Both the position numbers and the translations under genes were made by a program. A stretch of DNA of 39,358 bases from an uncultured bacterium (GTDB taxonomy: Bacteria; Verrucomicrobiota; Kiritimatiellia; RFP12; UBA1067). Of the stretch, positions 1 through 8,186 are shown in pieces (the first letter of the stretch is position 1; each line of letters starts with the position of its first letter). Under the pieces are notes generated by a model. It worked only from the letters and a program-made list of their open reading frames with translations. It was not told the DNA's origin and did no database searches. The DNA lies in the NCBI GenBank assembly GCA_902761035.1, contig CACWIW010000019.1, positions 1 to 39,358 on the forward strand, written 5' to 3'.

Positions 1-582
1 CTGCGGATAGCCGAAACGGCGGGCGTCGCCCTCGAAGTAGTCGAGCGTCTCGCACGTCTTCAGGTCGCCGATCACGGGCACGCCGTCCCATTCGGCGCGG
101 AACCAGTCCATGCGGATCTGGCACGGCTCGTCGCAGTAGTGCGTGCGCACCGTCTGCTCCGATATGCCCACGTCCAGCAGCTCGCTGGCGACGGGATGCG
201 CCCACACGCTCTCGCGGAGCTTCGACATGAACGCGAAGTCCGGCCCGCTCACGACGGGCTTGTCGAGCGACGCGGCCCATTCCTTGTACGCCTTGGTGAG
301 CTTCCCGAACGGCTCGCCGGTCTTGGGGTTCACGGGTCCGTCGCTGACCATGAACTCCGCGTCGAACTTCGCGCGCCCCTCAAGGACGAGCACATGGACG
401 GCGCGTCCGACGGCAAGCGCGGTCGTTTCGCTCGGATCGATCTCGCCGCTCATCTTCTTGTGGTAGAGCCTCGGCGACTTCCTGAAATCGCCGAGAAGGT
501 GGCTCGACAGGAACTTCCCGTCCCTCGCCGCCTGGTGGTATTCGTCTGCGGGCACGTCCGCAAAAAACGGCAGTTTGTGCAT
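1..582 (-). CDS. RecE-like PD-(D/E)XK exonuclease, partial (C-terminus beyond left edge)
   Basis: Translation of the minus strand from an ATG at 582 stays open for 194 codons to the window edge. It resembles the DUF3799/PDDEXK exodeoxyribonuclease VIII family used by phages and integrative elements for recombination. Visible landmarks are the GRAVHVLVLEG helix (about residues 59-69), RMDWF with Asp159, and IGDLKT with Asp173 and Lys175, which fit the D...DxK metal-binding core. A purine-rich AAAGGAAATGG lies just before the start. A promoter-like box at 646-687 lies about 60 bases upstream. Expected partners (an annealing protein) would be to the left. Family assignment rests on motifs only. 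Confidence 0.75.
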   Translation of the reverse strand, partial: MHKLPFFADVPADEYHQAARDGKFLSSHLLGDFRKSPRLYHKKMSGEIDPSETTALAVGRAVHVLVLEGRAKFDAEFMVSDGPVNPKTGEPFGKLTKAYKEWAASLDKPVVSGPDFAFMSKLRESVWAHPVASELLDVGISEQTVRTHYCDEPCQIRMDWFRAEWDGVPVIGDLKTCETLDYFEGDARRFGYPQ

Positions 583-645
583 TTTCCATTTCCTTTCTTT
601 GTTTCCGGCGGGAGCGGCCTTCGCCCGAAGGCGCACTTCCCCGCA

Positions 646-687
646 CGCTTATACGATTCGCCGCGCATGTTTTTAACGGACATTTTC
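646..687 (-). promoter_or_regulatory. Promoter-like box A (possible target of the element's sigma factor)
   Basis: On the minus strand GTCCGTTAA (681-673), 16 bases, then TCGTATAAGCG (656-646). The same two blocks at the same spacing occur at 5748-5789, also upstream of a minus-strand operon. The conserved block also includes GAAAA one base before GTCC. TATAAG sits at a -10-like distance from the nuclease start region. Confidence 0.55.
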
Positions 688-704
688 CGGCAACCTCGCC
701 TTGT

Positions 705-1562
705 TCAGCCGACCTTCCCCTTGTGCGGCGCGAAGCCGCACACCAGAGCCTTCAGCTGGATCGACTGGAGGATGTGCCGGCGGAACTGCATGAGCGTGCA
801 GGACATCCACTTGGCCACCTCCTCCTGCGAGCGCCCCTCGATGAGGTAGTCGAGGGCGAGCCGCTCGTCGGCGTCGAGCATCTCCACGAGATCGGAGAAC
901 GCCCATGCGAACAGCATCTTGTCGAGCGAGTGCCGGTCGGGAATCGTCTCCGCGTCGATCATCGACAGGAAGGACGCGGGGGCGTCCTGCCCCTCTTCGG
1001 CGTCGGGCGCTACTGCGGCGATGTGCAGATGCGGATGGCAGAACGCCCGCTTCTCGCGCTTGACGTAGCGGACGTAGTCGATCTTCGCCGAAGCGACGCG
1101 CTCGTAGAGAAAGGTCTTCAGGCCGGCTCTCTCCGGGTCCCAGTCCTTGAGCGAATCGCGGCAGACCTCGAAGAAGTGCATGACGGCGTCCTCCATGTCC
1201 GACCGGCTGATGATTCCGCTCTCCGCGAGGTCGTATGCGACGCGCGTGAGATGCTTGTGCATCAGCCCGTACACCGCCTCCTGGTCCTCGGCGGACGGAA
1301 CGCCGTCGGGGTCGAGTTCAATGCCGGCGTCCGCGCCATGCCCGCCGTCCCGGCTCTCCCCGCGCGCCCTGTACCGCGCAGGCTTGCGCCTCTTCTCGCC
1401 TGGGAGGCCGTAGGCCGTGACGAACTCGCGCAGTTCGTCGCGCATTCCCTGCCGGCGCTCCTCCTTCGTCAGCGGACGGAGGACGCGCTCGCCTAGGAAA
1501 CGCTCGCCGCCTCCGGTGCGGATGTGCGTGCGCAACGCTATGCAGGTCGTGAGGCGGCTCAT
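705..1562 (-). CDS. Mobile-element sigma-70 family RNA polymerase sigma factor
   Basis: The 285-residue protein has a sigma region 2-like segment (about residues 100-165; DMEDAVMHFFEVCRDSL, then a stretch with KTFLYERVASAKIDYVR). A C-terminal region 4-like helix-turn-helix follows (LALDYLIEGRSQEEVAKW, about 220-265). The open frame extends further upstream, but ATG 1562 is preferred because AAGGGGG lies just before it and the residues before it are low-complexity and overlap the operator region. It would redirect host RNA polymerase to element promoters; the paired boxes at 646 and 5748 are candidates. The N-terminal 90 residues are basic and unassigned. Homology to ECF/phage sigma factors is by pattern only. 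Confidence 0.65.
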   Translation of the reverse strand: MSRLTTCIALRTHIRTGGGERFLGERVLRPLTKEERRQGMRDELREFVTAYGLPGEKRRKPARYRARGESRDGGHGADAGIELDPDGVPSAEDQEAVYGLMHKHLTRVAYDLAESGIISRSDMEDAVMHFFEVCRDSLKDWDPERAGLKTFLYERVASAKIDYVRYVKREKRAFCHPHLHIAAVAPDAEEGQDAPASFLSMIDAETIPDRHSLDKMLFAWAFSDLVEMLDADERLALDYLIEGRSQEEVAKWMSCTLMQFRRHILQSIQLKALVCGFAPHKGKVG

Positions 1563-1733
1563 GGGCGCACCCCCTTCCCGCCGACGCTTTTCCCGTTTCG
1601 GTCCAGTTGAGCGTAGGACCATCCGCTCCGGCGATTGAAGCCCGCCGTGGCTTTGCTTCTTTCTGTCATTCTTTCGGCTCCGTTTCCGCCCCCCGGAGCG
1701 ACATGCGCCAAAGGGCACATAGAGCCGAAAAAC

Positions 1734-1871
1734 TTGGTGGACATCGCGGACATTTGAATGTCCACCAATCTGACCCCCATTTATTTCTATCCAAACGCCG
1801 CCGTAAAAAAACGTTTCCGGCGGCTTATGGGAGCGCCATGAAAGTTGGCGGACATGGATGGACATGGACAT
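1734..1871. promoter_or_regulatory. Cluster of GGACAT operator-like sites
   Basis: A perfect dyad ggacatttgaatgtcc lies at 1748-1763, with a further GGACAT half-site at 1739-1744. The longer arms TTGGTGGACAT (1734-1744) and ATGTCCACCAA (1758-1768) also match. Three more GGACAT copies lie at 1850, 1860 and 1866. The cluster sits between the minus-strand sigma gene and the plus-strand gene at 2256, where a repressor of a phage-like switch would bind. No repressor gene is visible in the window. Confidence 0.5.
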
Positions 1872-1952
1872 TTACGCCATCCCGGCGTCCCCGCTGTCCG
1901 CCAGCCCGCGCACGGCCCTCCGTGCGCGCCCGACGTTTTTTTCTTTTCGCGA

Positions 1953-1981
1953 TTGTGCGCAGTTTGGGATTGTGATATAAT
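1953..1981 (+). promoter_or_regulatory. Extended -10 promoter for the 2256 gene and its leader
   Basis: TTGTGC (1953-1958), 17 bases, then TATAAT (1976-1981) preceded by TG at 1973-1974, giving TGATATAAT. This is one of the best sigma-70-type promoters in the window. It reads into a small ORF at 2028, a hairpin at 2164-2190 and the gene at 2256. Confidence 0.6.
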
Positions 1982-2027
1982 CACCCCCAGCAAGAAAAAG
2001 AGTGAAAGAGAAGAAAAGGAAAAAGCG

Positions 2028-2129
2028 ATGAAAACTATGTCCATAACCGTGAAACGGCGAAGTTTCACGCCAATAACTTCAACTAGCGAATTTGCTGGTA
2101 CAACCTTGCGGACCGAGTGCGTCCTCTAA
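2028..2129 (+). CDS. Possible 33-residue leader peptide
   Basis: A short ORF starts at ATG 2028 behind AAGGAAAAAGCG, about 40 bases downstream of the predicted transcription start at 1988. The product is Ser/Thr-rich and basic with no known domain. The ORF is followed at 2164-2190 by a perfect hairpin before the real gene at 2256, so it could be a leader peptide. Coding status is uncertain; its own RBS and promoter position are the only support. Confidence 0.3.
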   Translation: MKTMSITVKRRSFTPITSTSEFAGTTLRTECVL

Positions 2130-2163
2130 ACTGAAACAACGTGTCCTTTAATTGATAAAGAAT

Positions 2164-2190
2164 CCCGCCGGTCGATTTTGAACCGGCGGG
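2164..2190 (+). promoter_or_regulatory. Hairpin in the leader of the 2256 gene
   Basis: CCCGCCGGT (2164-2172) pairs perfectly with ACCGGCGGG (2182-2190) around a 9-base loop. No T-run follows on the plus strand, so it is not a classic terminator in that direction. It lies between the leader ORF and the start of the downstream gene and may pause polymerase or shield the transcript. Confidence 0.4.
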
Positions 2191-2255
2191 AAGGACCAGG
2201 TGAAACGAGAAATGAAAAAACTTATCTTCAGAATTTCTAAAAGGATTTCAAGGCG

Positions 2256-3359
2256 ATGCGAACCATTAAAGCACCTGAAGGGGGTGTACTTGTACCCTAT
2301 TGTGACTTGAGCGCAATCTCGGCAGCCGCCATGCACGGCTGCCGGGAGGTGGACGCGGATTCCGGGGAGATCACTTTCGACAGGAACTCGTCCGCCGTCA
2401 AGAACGGCATAATCATCTGCTTGGAGAAACCGACAAACGGCTGGTGTACGCACTGCGGACGCCGCCTGGTCAATGCTGCCGGGATCGAAGACGCGCAGTC
2501 GTGCCTCAAGTGCGGCACGGTCTTCTCCTGTTCAGACGCTGCGGAACGCTGGGCCATCAGCGAATGGGGCATGGCGAAGTTCGTGGCGAGGGCCATCGCC
2601 AACGGCTGGGCGCAGCCGTGCGGCGAGTTCTTCCACCTCGGGGAGCAGTCCGGGCGCGACCTCTACTTCGCCATCAGCCCGTCAAAGACGTTCTTCACGA
2701 CGCACGAGCGGAACGTGTCGCTCGTCGTAGCCGGCGGGGTCGAGAACGTTCCGAGCGGATGGCCGGGCAATATCGCGATCTTCAGCGAGCTGTTCTACCT
2801 GAAGGACGGCGGGGAAATCGGCGTGGCCAAGAACATCCTCGCGAACATCGTCCCGAGCAAGGGGAAGGGGCTGCGTCGCGGAAAGCACAGGATGATCCAC
2901 GAGCGCCGCGAGTACTGGCTCTCGTTCCTGCTGCACCTCCTCGCCGCGCCATACGACCACAAGGCGTTCTACAAGGGCAAGCTCCGCCGCAGCTACGTGT
3001 GCAGGTGGTTCACGGCGAACGTCCCCAACGCGCCGCAGAATCCCAAGACCTACGCCCGCGACCTCGTGTCGTTCCGCTCGTACTTCCCCGACAAGGACCG
3101 CTACGACTTCCGCGAACCCATGATCGTCATGCTCCTCCGCCATGTCGCCGACCCCCAGTTCAAGGGCAAGGACCGCGAGAGGATGACGCACGAGCTGACC
3201 GACCTCCTCCACTACCTGAAGAGCCGCCAGGACGCGAACAACGGCACCCCGGTGGAGATACCGAAGTACGCATGGCAGTACACGGGCGGCAAGAAGGGTT
3301 CACGCGAGCTCGTCGCCGTGTCGGCGGACATGAACCCCATAGACGACATGGAGTTCTGA
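2256..3359 (+). CDS. Zinc-ribbon protein of unknown function (mobile element)
   Basis: The 367-residue product is not recognised. It has a likely zinc ribbon with Cys64-x2-Cys67 and Cys83-x2-Cys86, followed by a mixed alpha/beta stretch and a basic region rich in Lys/Arg around residues 205-260 (KGKGLRRGKHRM). The C-terminus is acidic. Zinc ribbon plus basic region suggests nucleic-acid binding, possibly a replication or regulatory protein of the element. It is the only large plus-strand gene in this element and converges on the recombinase operon. The start is supported by AAGGCG directly upstream; an overlapping 32-codon ORF from 2212 is a less likely alternative. Confidence 0.6.
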   Translation: MRTIKAPEGGVLVPYCDLSAISAAAMHGCREVDADSGEITFDRNSSAVKNGIIICLEKPTNGWCTHCGRRLVNAAGIEDAQSCLKCGTVFSCSDAAERWAISEWGMAKFVARAIANGWAQPCGEFFHLGEQSGRDLYFAISPSKTFFTTHERNVSLVVAGGVENVPSGWPGNIAIFSELFYLKDGGEIGVAKNILANIVPSKGKGLRRGKHRMIHERREYWLSFLLHLLAAPYDHKAFYKGKLRRSYVCRWFTANVPNAPQNPKTYARDLVSFRSYFPDKDRYDFREPMIVMLLRHVADPQFKGKDRERMTHELTDLLHYLKSRQDANNGTPVEIPKYAWQYTGGKKGSRELVAVSADMNPIDDMEF

Positions 3360-3385
3360 CGCGGACGGGGACGCCCTGAAAAGGG

Positions 3386-3418
3386 CGCGGGGGACGCCGC
3401 CTCCGGCATCCCCCCGCG
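3386..3418. terminator. Terminator-like hairpin between convergent genes
   Basis: CGCGGGGGA (3386-3394) pairs with TCCCCCCGCG (3409-3418) with one bulged C. On the minus strand it is followed by CCCTTTTC. It lies between the stops of the convergent genes ending at 3359 and 3445. Confidence 0.4.
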
Positions 3419-3444
3419 TCTTGTCGCCCATGTTCCAGACTCGG

Positions 3445-5076
3445 CTACCGTCTCAGGCCAAGAAGCCGTTCCTGCTCCTCCCAAATCGGCGTGTCGAGTT
3501 CCTGGAGCCTCGTCACCGAGACCGCCGCAAGGTCGCCGAGCATGATTGCCTCGACGATCCTCGGCGACAGGAAGGCGAGCCGGAGCATCTTGCCGAGGTA
3601 TGAGTTGCTGAGGCCGAGGGCGTCGGCGAGGGACTTCTTGTCGTGGTACGTGCCGGACGTAAGGAGGTCGGCCCACTTGTGGCTTTTGCGCAGGGCGCGC
3701 ACGACCGCAAGCTCCCCGTCGGCGGACGCCTCGGCCTCACCTGCGGGCGGAACGACCACTATCGCTGTGCGCCCGAGGTTCTGCTTGAGGCGGGCGGGGA
3801 CCGCGATCCTGCCGTCCTCCCCTTCGACTGCAAGGTCGATCTCCACCTTCTCCGGGAAGAGTCGCACCTCGCGGACGAGAAGTTGGAGAAGCCTCTCGCG
3901 CTCGGCGGGGACCATCCTGCCCCAGAACCTTTCCATATCCGACGTCTCGGCCTGGTACGCCTCGTCCATGCCTGGGTTCCCGCTGCATACCAAAGCCCTG
4001 ATGTCGTCGCGGCGGAGCACGCTGCCGAGCTGCGAATAGACGAACTTCTCGATCACGTCGGCGGCGATGTTGCGGATCGGGCAGGCGCGTTCCGCGTTCT
4101 TCGCGTCGCGCGTGCAGCGGTAGTAGACGTACCGACGCCTGCCGCCTCCCTTCGAGTAGTTCGAGAACACGGGCGTCATGGAGCCGCCGCAGGTGCCGCA
4201 GCGCAGGATGCCCTTCAGCGGGGCGAACATCGTGTGCCGCTTCGCCGTCCCGTCGTCGCACCTGTTGCTGGCAAGAGCCTTCTGCGCCGAGTCGAACTGG
4301 GCGTCGTCGATGATCGCCTCGTGGCGTCCGTCGAACAGCTCGCCCGTCCGCTTGACGCACAGCTTGCCGGTATATACCCTGTTCTTGAGTATGGCGAGCA
4401 CCATGCGCGGGCGCCACGGCTGGCCGTCGGCGCGCCTGTTCGACGACTCGTTCAGCTCCTTCGCCACCTGCAGCGAAGACCCCGTGGCGGTGTAGCGGCG
4501 GAATATCCACCGCACGACCTCCGCCGCGCCCGGCTCCACCTTGAGCTGCTTGTCCTCAAGGACGTAGCCGTACGGCGTCGGACCGCCCGTCCACATCCCG
4601 CGCTTCCGCGAGGCGTAGATCTTGTCGCGGATTCGGTCGGCGGTCATCTCCCTCTCGAACTGCGCGAAGGACATGAGGATGTTGAGCATCATGCGTCCCG
4701 CCGCGTTGGACGTGTCGATCTGCTGCGTGACCGAGACGAACGACACCCCGTTCCGCTCAAAGAGCTTCGAGAGGTCGGTGAAGTCGCACAGCGAGCGCGA
4801 CAGGCGGTCGATCTTGTACACGACCACGATGTCGATCTTCCCGGCCTCGATGTCCCTGAGCATCTCCGTGAGCGCGGGGCGGTTCATCGTGCCGCCCGAG
4901 TAGCCGCCGTCTTCGTACTTCCTGTCTACGAGCCTCCAGCCCATCCCGACCTGGCTCTTGACGTATGACGCGCAGGCGTCGTACTGCGCGTCGAGCGAGT
5001 TGAACTCCGCGTCCAGCCGCTCGTCCGTCGACTTGCGCGTGTAGACCGCGCAACGCTTCTCCTCCGCCTGCCTCAC
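3445..5076 (-). CDS. Large serine recombinase (site-specific integrase/resolvase family)
   Basis: 543 residues. The N-terminal resolvase domain (about 8-160) carries the nucleophile Ser16 in YTRKSTDE and the family stretch VVYKIDRLSRS. A recombinase domain follows (about 175-290; GPTPYGYVLE), then a zinc ribbon (CGTCGG, later Cys residues in YRCTRDAKNAERACP), as in phage and transposon large serine integrases. The C-terminal 100 residues look like a helix-turn-helix extension (KKSLADALGLSNSYLGKML), common in versions paired with DUF2924. The start is GTG at 5076 in a GTGA overlap with the stop of the upstream 37-residue ORF, implying coupled translation. It probably integrates or excises the element running off the left edge; no att site for it was recognised. 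Confidence 0.92.
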   Translation of the reverse strand: MRQAEEKRCAVYTRKSTDERLDAEFNSLDAQYDACASYVKSQVGMGWRLVDRKYEDGGYSGGTMNRPALTEMLRDIEAGKIDIVVVYKIDRLSRSLCDFTDLSKLFERNGVSFVSVTQQIDTSNAAGRMMLNILMSFAQFEREMTADRIRDKIYASRKRGMWTGGPTPYGYVLEDKQLKVEPGAAEVVRWIFRRYTATGSSLQVAKELNESSNRRADGQPWRPRMVLAILKNRVYTGKLCVKRTGELFDGRHEAIIDDAQFDSAQKALASNRCDDGTAKRHTMFAPLKGILRCGTCGGSMTPVFSNYSKGGGRRRYVYYRCTRDAKNAERACPIRNIAADVIEKFVYSQLGSVLRRDDIRALVCSGNPGMDEAYQAETSDMERFWGRMVPAERERLLQLLVREVRLFPEKVEIDLAVEGEDGRIAVPARLKQNLGRTAIVVVPPAGEAEASADGELAVVRALRKSHKWADLLTSGTYHDKKSLADALGLSNSYLGKMLRLAFLSPRIVEAIMLGDLAAVSVTRLQELDTPIWEEQERLLGLRR

Positions 5077-5186
5077 CCCGCACCTCCGGCTCTGGCCGGG
5101 CGCGCCGAATCCGGGCGCAGCCTCTCCATCACGCTTGCAAGAAGCGCGACGAGGCCTTCAATCGTTTCCCTGTCCATTTTCAGCAT
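5073..5186 (-). CDS. 37-residue ORF coupled to the serine recombinase
   Basis: ATG 5186 has a strong AAGGAGGAC ribosome-binding site eight bases upstream. The ORF ends at a TGA overlapping the recombinase GTG (GTGA). The product begins with an amphipathic helix (LKMDRETIEGLVALLASVME) and ends in a Pro/Ala/Gly-rich tail. It has no recognised domain. It sits between DUF2924 and the recombinase, with 12 bases separating it from the DUF2924 stop. It could be a small accessory protein or only a translational coupler. Confidence 0.55.
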   Translation of the reverse strand: MLKMDRETIEGLVALLASVMERLRPDSARPARAGGAG

Positions 5187-5198
5187 GGTGTCCTCCTT

Positions 5199-5627
5199 CT
5201 ACTTGATTCCGAAAAACAGTCTCCCGTTCCAGTGGGTTCCCGTGATCGCCTTCGCTATCGCGGAAAGCGAATTGAACATCTGTCCGCCGTACTCGAAGCG
5301 GCCGTCATTCCTGACGACCGCCTCGTGCCTCACGCCCTTCCATACGCGCACCAGACGCGCCCGCGCACCGGAGCCGGGCGCGGACGAGCGCAGGCGCGGG
5401 CCGTCGCCGCCGTCGTCCGCCTCCAGCCACGACCTTGCGTCCTCGGCGAGGGGGCGTCCGTAGTGCCGCTCCTGAAGCCTGTAGGCTACAATGGAGCGGA
5501 GAATCCCGCTCGCCGCGCACTCCGCAGCGTCGGACAGCAATGCGGGGTACTTCTTCTTGAGAGCCCTCGCGTCAAGCTCTTCGAGGCCCTCGATTTCATC
5601 GGCCAGGGTCTTTGGCAGTGTTTTCAT
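5199..5627 (-). CDS. DUF2924 family protein, recombinase-associated
   Basis: 142 residues with the family signature: an N-terminal helical part with YRLQERHYG, a VRVWKG-x-RHEAVV strand pair, then FEYGGQMFNSLSAIAKAITG and the terminal HWNGRLFFG. DUF2924 genes are typically immediately upstream of large serine recombinases in prophages and integrative elements, as here; their biochemical role is not established. The start at ATG 5627 has GGAGG nine bases upstream. A promoter-like box lies at 5748-5789. Confidence 0.85.
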   Translation of the reverse strand: MKTLPKTLADEIEGLEELDARALKKKYPALLSDAAECAASGILRSIVAYRLQERHYGRPLAEDARSWLEADDGGDGPRLRSSAPGSGARARLVRVWKGVRHEAVVRNDGRFEYGGQMFNSLSAIAKAITGTHWNGRLFFGIK

Positions 5628-5747
5628 CTTCTATTGCCTCCATTACGGTTTCCGGGCACATGATGCCGTAGCATGTTGCATACAGTCAAGCGGGAATAGA
5701 CATCTATTTTCGCCGCCCCGGATGCGCCCTTTTCCTTTCTTTCCAGA

Positions 5748-5789
5748 CGCTTATACGACGCGGCACGGCATGGATTAACGGACTTTTTC
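5748..5789 (-). promoter_or_regulatory. Promoter-like box B, second copy of box A
   Basis: GTCCGTTAA (5783-5775), 16 bases, TCGTATAAGCG (5758-5748), preceded by GAAAA. Both blocks and the spacing match the box at 646-687, while the 16-base spacer differs, as expected for two promoters read by the same sigma factor. It lies about 120 bases upstream of the DUF2924-recombinase operon. Confidence 0.55.
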
Positions 5790-6230
<441 letters not shown>

Positions 6231-6260
6231 TATTGTTTAACACGATAAATCCCAATGTTT

Positions 6261-6380
6261 TCAATATGTTTCAAGTCTAAACAATTCGCCGTCCCCCATT
6301 TTGTCCCCCACTTTGGGCTTGCAATCCAGCCCGAAGTGTAATATACTGTCTCGCGTTGTCGCTTTGTGTAATGTGTCCAT
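6261..6380 (-). CDS. Possible 39-residue leaderless ORF at the element's left end
   Basis: ATG 6380 lies about eight bases after a TGGTATACT extended -10 on the minus strand (6396-6388), so a transcript would begin almost at the start codon, as for coaD at 15834. The product contains KVGDKMGDG, which is encoded by the arm-type repeats. No domain is recognised. It may be an accident of the att-flanking repeats; promoter position is the only support. Confidence 0.22.
   Translation of the reverse strand: MDTLHKATTRDSILHFGLDCKPKVGDKMGDGELFRLETY
6291..6311 (+). repeat. Arm-type integrase-binding repeats, left end
   Basis: Two copies of GTCCCCCA start at 6291 and 6303, spaced 12 bases apart. Three copies with the same 12-base spacing lie near the other att site (13381, 13393, 13405). 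Short direct repeats flanking the core on both sides are typical of arm-binding sites for the N-terminal domain of tyrosine integrases. Confidence 0.55.
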
Positions 6381-6396
6381 GACGGGCAGTATACCA
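6342..6396. promoter_or_regulatory. Opposed -10 elements upstream of the integrase
   Basis: TATACT occurs on the plus strand at 6342-6347, reading towards the integrase. TGGTATACT occurs on the minus strand at 6396-6388. The two TATACTG blocks form an inverted repeat, so the site could be a joint control point for integration and the left end. Confidence 0.35.
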
Positions 6397-6467
6397 AATC
6401 AGGATAACCGCCGCAAGGGGCGCGACAAACCCGAACGGCAGAACCATTGTGAAAAGGTGGTGCGAAG

Positions 6468-8174
6468 ATGGGATTGAAGATTGTGAAGAACGCGGACGGG
6501 ACGTTCCGCCCGACATGGTACGGGCGCATATCCGTCAAAGGTCGGAAACGGGAGACGAACCTCAACGTGCCGATTGATGGCAACATACCCGTTGACGAAT
6601 CGGGCAAGGTCAGGTTGACCGGACAGGGCGATGCCGCCTTTGAACGGTCACGCAAGGCGGCGCAAAAGGCATTTGCCGCATGGCGCAGGGAATCGCAGAA
6701 AGACCCCGCCGAACTCCAACGCAAGGCGCACAAGGCGCGGACGGGCGAGGATTTGGAAGGCTTGCCGCTTTCCAAACTGTTTGCGAACTGGCAGATTGTG
6801 TCACTAGGAAAAACCCCAACACCGGGATGGAGTGCAATGGTTAAGGGATGGTTTGATGATTTCACTACATTCGCCCAAAGCGAAGCACGAAAGCACCATA
6901 AAAAATGCGAAACCGTGAACGATGTCACGCCCGAAATCGCAAGTGCCTGGTTCAATGAAATCAAGGCAAAGTTCGCTTGGGAAACGACGCTGAAAATGAA
7001 ACATCTTATCAGCCGCACGTTCACGCGGTTGCAGGGGCTGGGCTTGTCCCGCATAAATCCATTCAGCGAAATGAACTTGCGCGGCGGGGGTACAGGAGAG
7101 AACAGGAAGGTTTCACGCAAGGCGTTGACCGAAGCCGAAACCGAAAGGGTGCTAGACTACGCCCGCGATACCGACATATACCCGCTCGTTGTCACCGCCG
7201 TTTGCACGGGAATGAGATTGGGCGACATTTGCAATCTGAAATGGAGCGACGTTGATTTGAATGTCGGGGTGATCGACTGCATCACCGCAAAGACAGGCGT
7301 CCGTGTCACCATCCCGATTTTCGGGCGGTTGTCCGATGTGCTGACCGAATACGCGCCCCTTCCCGGCGATGGCACGCCCCCTTCCCCTTATGTGTTCCCT
7401 GCGGCGCAATCGCAGTATGCCCGGAACAAGCACCGAATCATCCAGGCGGTGAAGCCCATATTCGCCCGTGCGGTATTCGGGGACAAAGAACAGCCCGCAA
7501 CCGATGTGAACGAGAACGGCGAGACGCAACGCGAACTTGCCGAAGTGATTGACGGCGCGGGGTTCACCGAATACAAGCGCAACCGTCTGATGGACGTTTA
7601 CGCCCGATTCAAGGCGGGCGAACGCCCCGTTGACATTGCCGCTGCGTTGGACGTTGCCCGTTCGCAAGTGTCGATGGACTTGCGGGACATCGAGAAACTG
7701 ACGGGGCAGACCCTGCGCCCAATGGCGGCGAAATCGGCGCAACGGAAAAACCGTCTCGACCTGATAGAGCAGACCCGACAGGCGCGGGGCATCGGGAAGC
7801 GGTCTGCAAGCATTTACGGGTGGCATTCATTCAGGCACACATTCGTTGTGTTAGCACTACAAGCGGGCGTGTCAGTCGAAAATGTAAGGAAGATTGTCGG
7901 ACACGGTGAAGCGGAAACCACTTTGCAAAACTACTTCAACCCCGAAAAAAAACACGCCATCGAACAGATGCGCGAACGCATGGCGGGAACAGTTTTGGAC
8001 GGTGGACGGGCAAGCCATAAACGGCAGATTTCCGCCCGAACGGGTGTACCCGCGTTGCAGATGCCAAGAGGGAAGAAAGAACGTCTTGCCGAAGTTGAAC
8101 AACTGTTCACGGACGGCGAGATTGACGCGGACGAACGCAAGGAACAACGCGCCCGCATTCTGAATGAGATTTGA
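6468..8174 (+). CDS. int: Tyrosine recombinase (integrase) with an extra HTH-like insertion
   Basis: 568 residues. The core-binding domain lies at about 100-200 and the catalytic domain at about 220-500, with Arg250 (CTGMRLGDICNLKW), Lys275, His453 and Arg456 (WHSFRHTF), His479 (VGHGEAETT) and the nucleophile Tyr489 (LQNYF). All catalytic residues are present. Between the lysine and the HxxR box there is an insertion of about 150 residues (roughly 310-445). It contains a helix-turn-helix-like segment (RPVDIAAALDVARSQVSMDL), unusual for phage-type integrases. A C-terminal tail of about 65 residues follows the tyrosine. It should act on the 48-bp tRNA-Pro core. The gene lies next to the distal att site and arm repeats. 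Start ATG 6468 follows AAAAGGTGGTGCGAAG. Confidence 0.92.
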   Translation: MGLKIVKNADGTFRPTWYGRISVKGRKRETNLNVPIDGNIPVDESGKVRLTGQGDAAFERSRKAAQKAFAAWRRESQKDPAELQRKAHKARTGEDLEGLPLSKLFANWQIVSLGKTPTPGWSAMVKGWFDDFTTFAQSEARKHHKKCETVNDVTPEIASAWFNEIKAKFAWETTLKMKHLISRTFTRLQGLGLSRINPFSEMNLRGGGTGENRKVSRKALTEAETERVLDYARDTDIYPLVVTAVCTGMRLGDICNLKWSDVDLNVGVIDCITAKTGVRVTIPIFGRLSDVLTEYAPLPGDGTPPSPYVFPAAQSQYARNKHRIIQAVKPIFARAVFGDKEQPATDVNENGETQRELAEVIDGAGFTEYKRNRLMDVYARFKAGERPVDIAAALDVARSQVSMDLRDIEKLTGQTLRPMAAKSAQRKNRLDLIEQTRQARGIGKRSASIYGWHSFRHTFVVLALQAGVSVENVRKIVGHGEAETTLQNYFNPEKKHAIEQMRERMAGTVLDGGRASHKRQISARTGVPALQMPRGKKERLAEVEQLFTDGEIDADERKEQRARILNEI

Positions 8175-8180
8175 TATACT
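8172..8180 (+). promoter_or_regulatory. Extended -10 promoter for the leader RNA at 8187
   Basis: TGATATACT directly behind the integrase stop, with no clear -35. It starts the region that carries the hairpin at 8226-8281 and the gene at 8305. Confidence 0.5.
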
Positions 8181-8186
8181 ATCGGG

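Noticed and set aside
2212..2310. 32-codon ORF overlapping the start of the 2256 gene.
   Set aside because: It lacks a clear RBS and runs through the coding start of the longer zinc-ribbon gene.
3643..4968. Plus-strand frame (441 codons) opposite the serine recombinase.
   Set aside because: No recognisable domain; the minus strand encodes a full recombinase.
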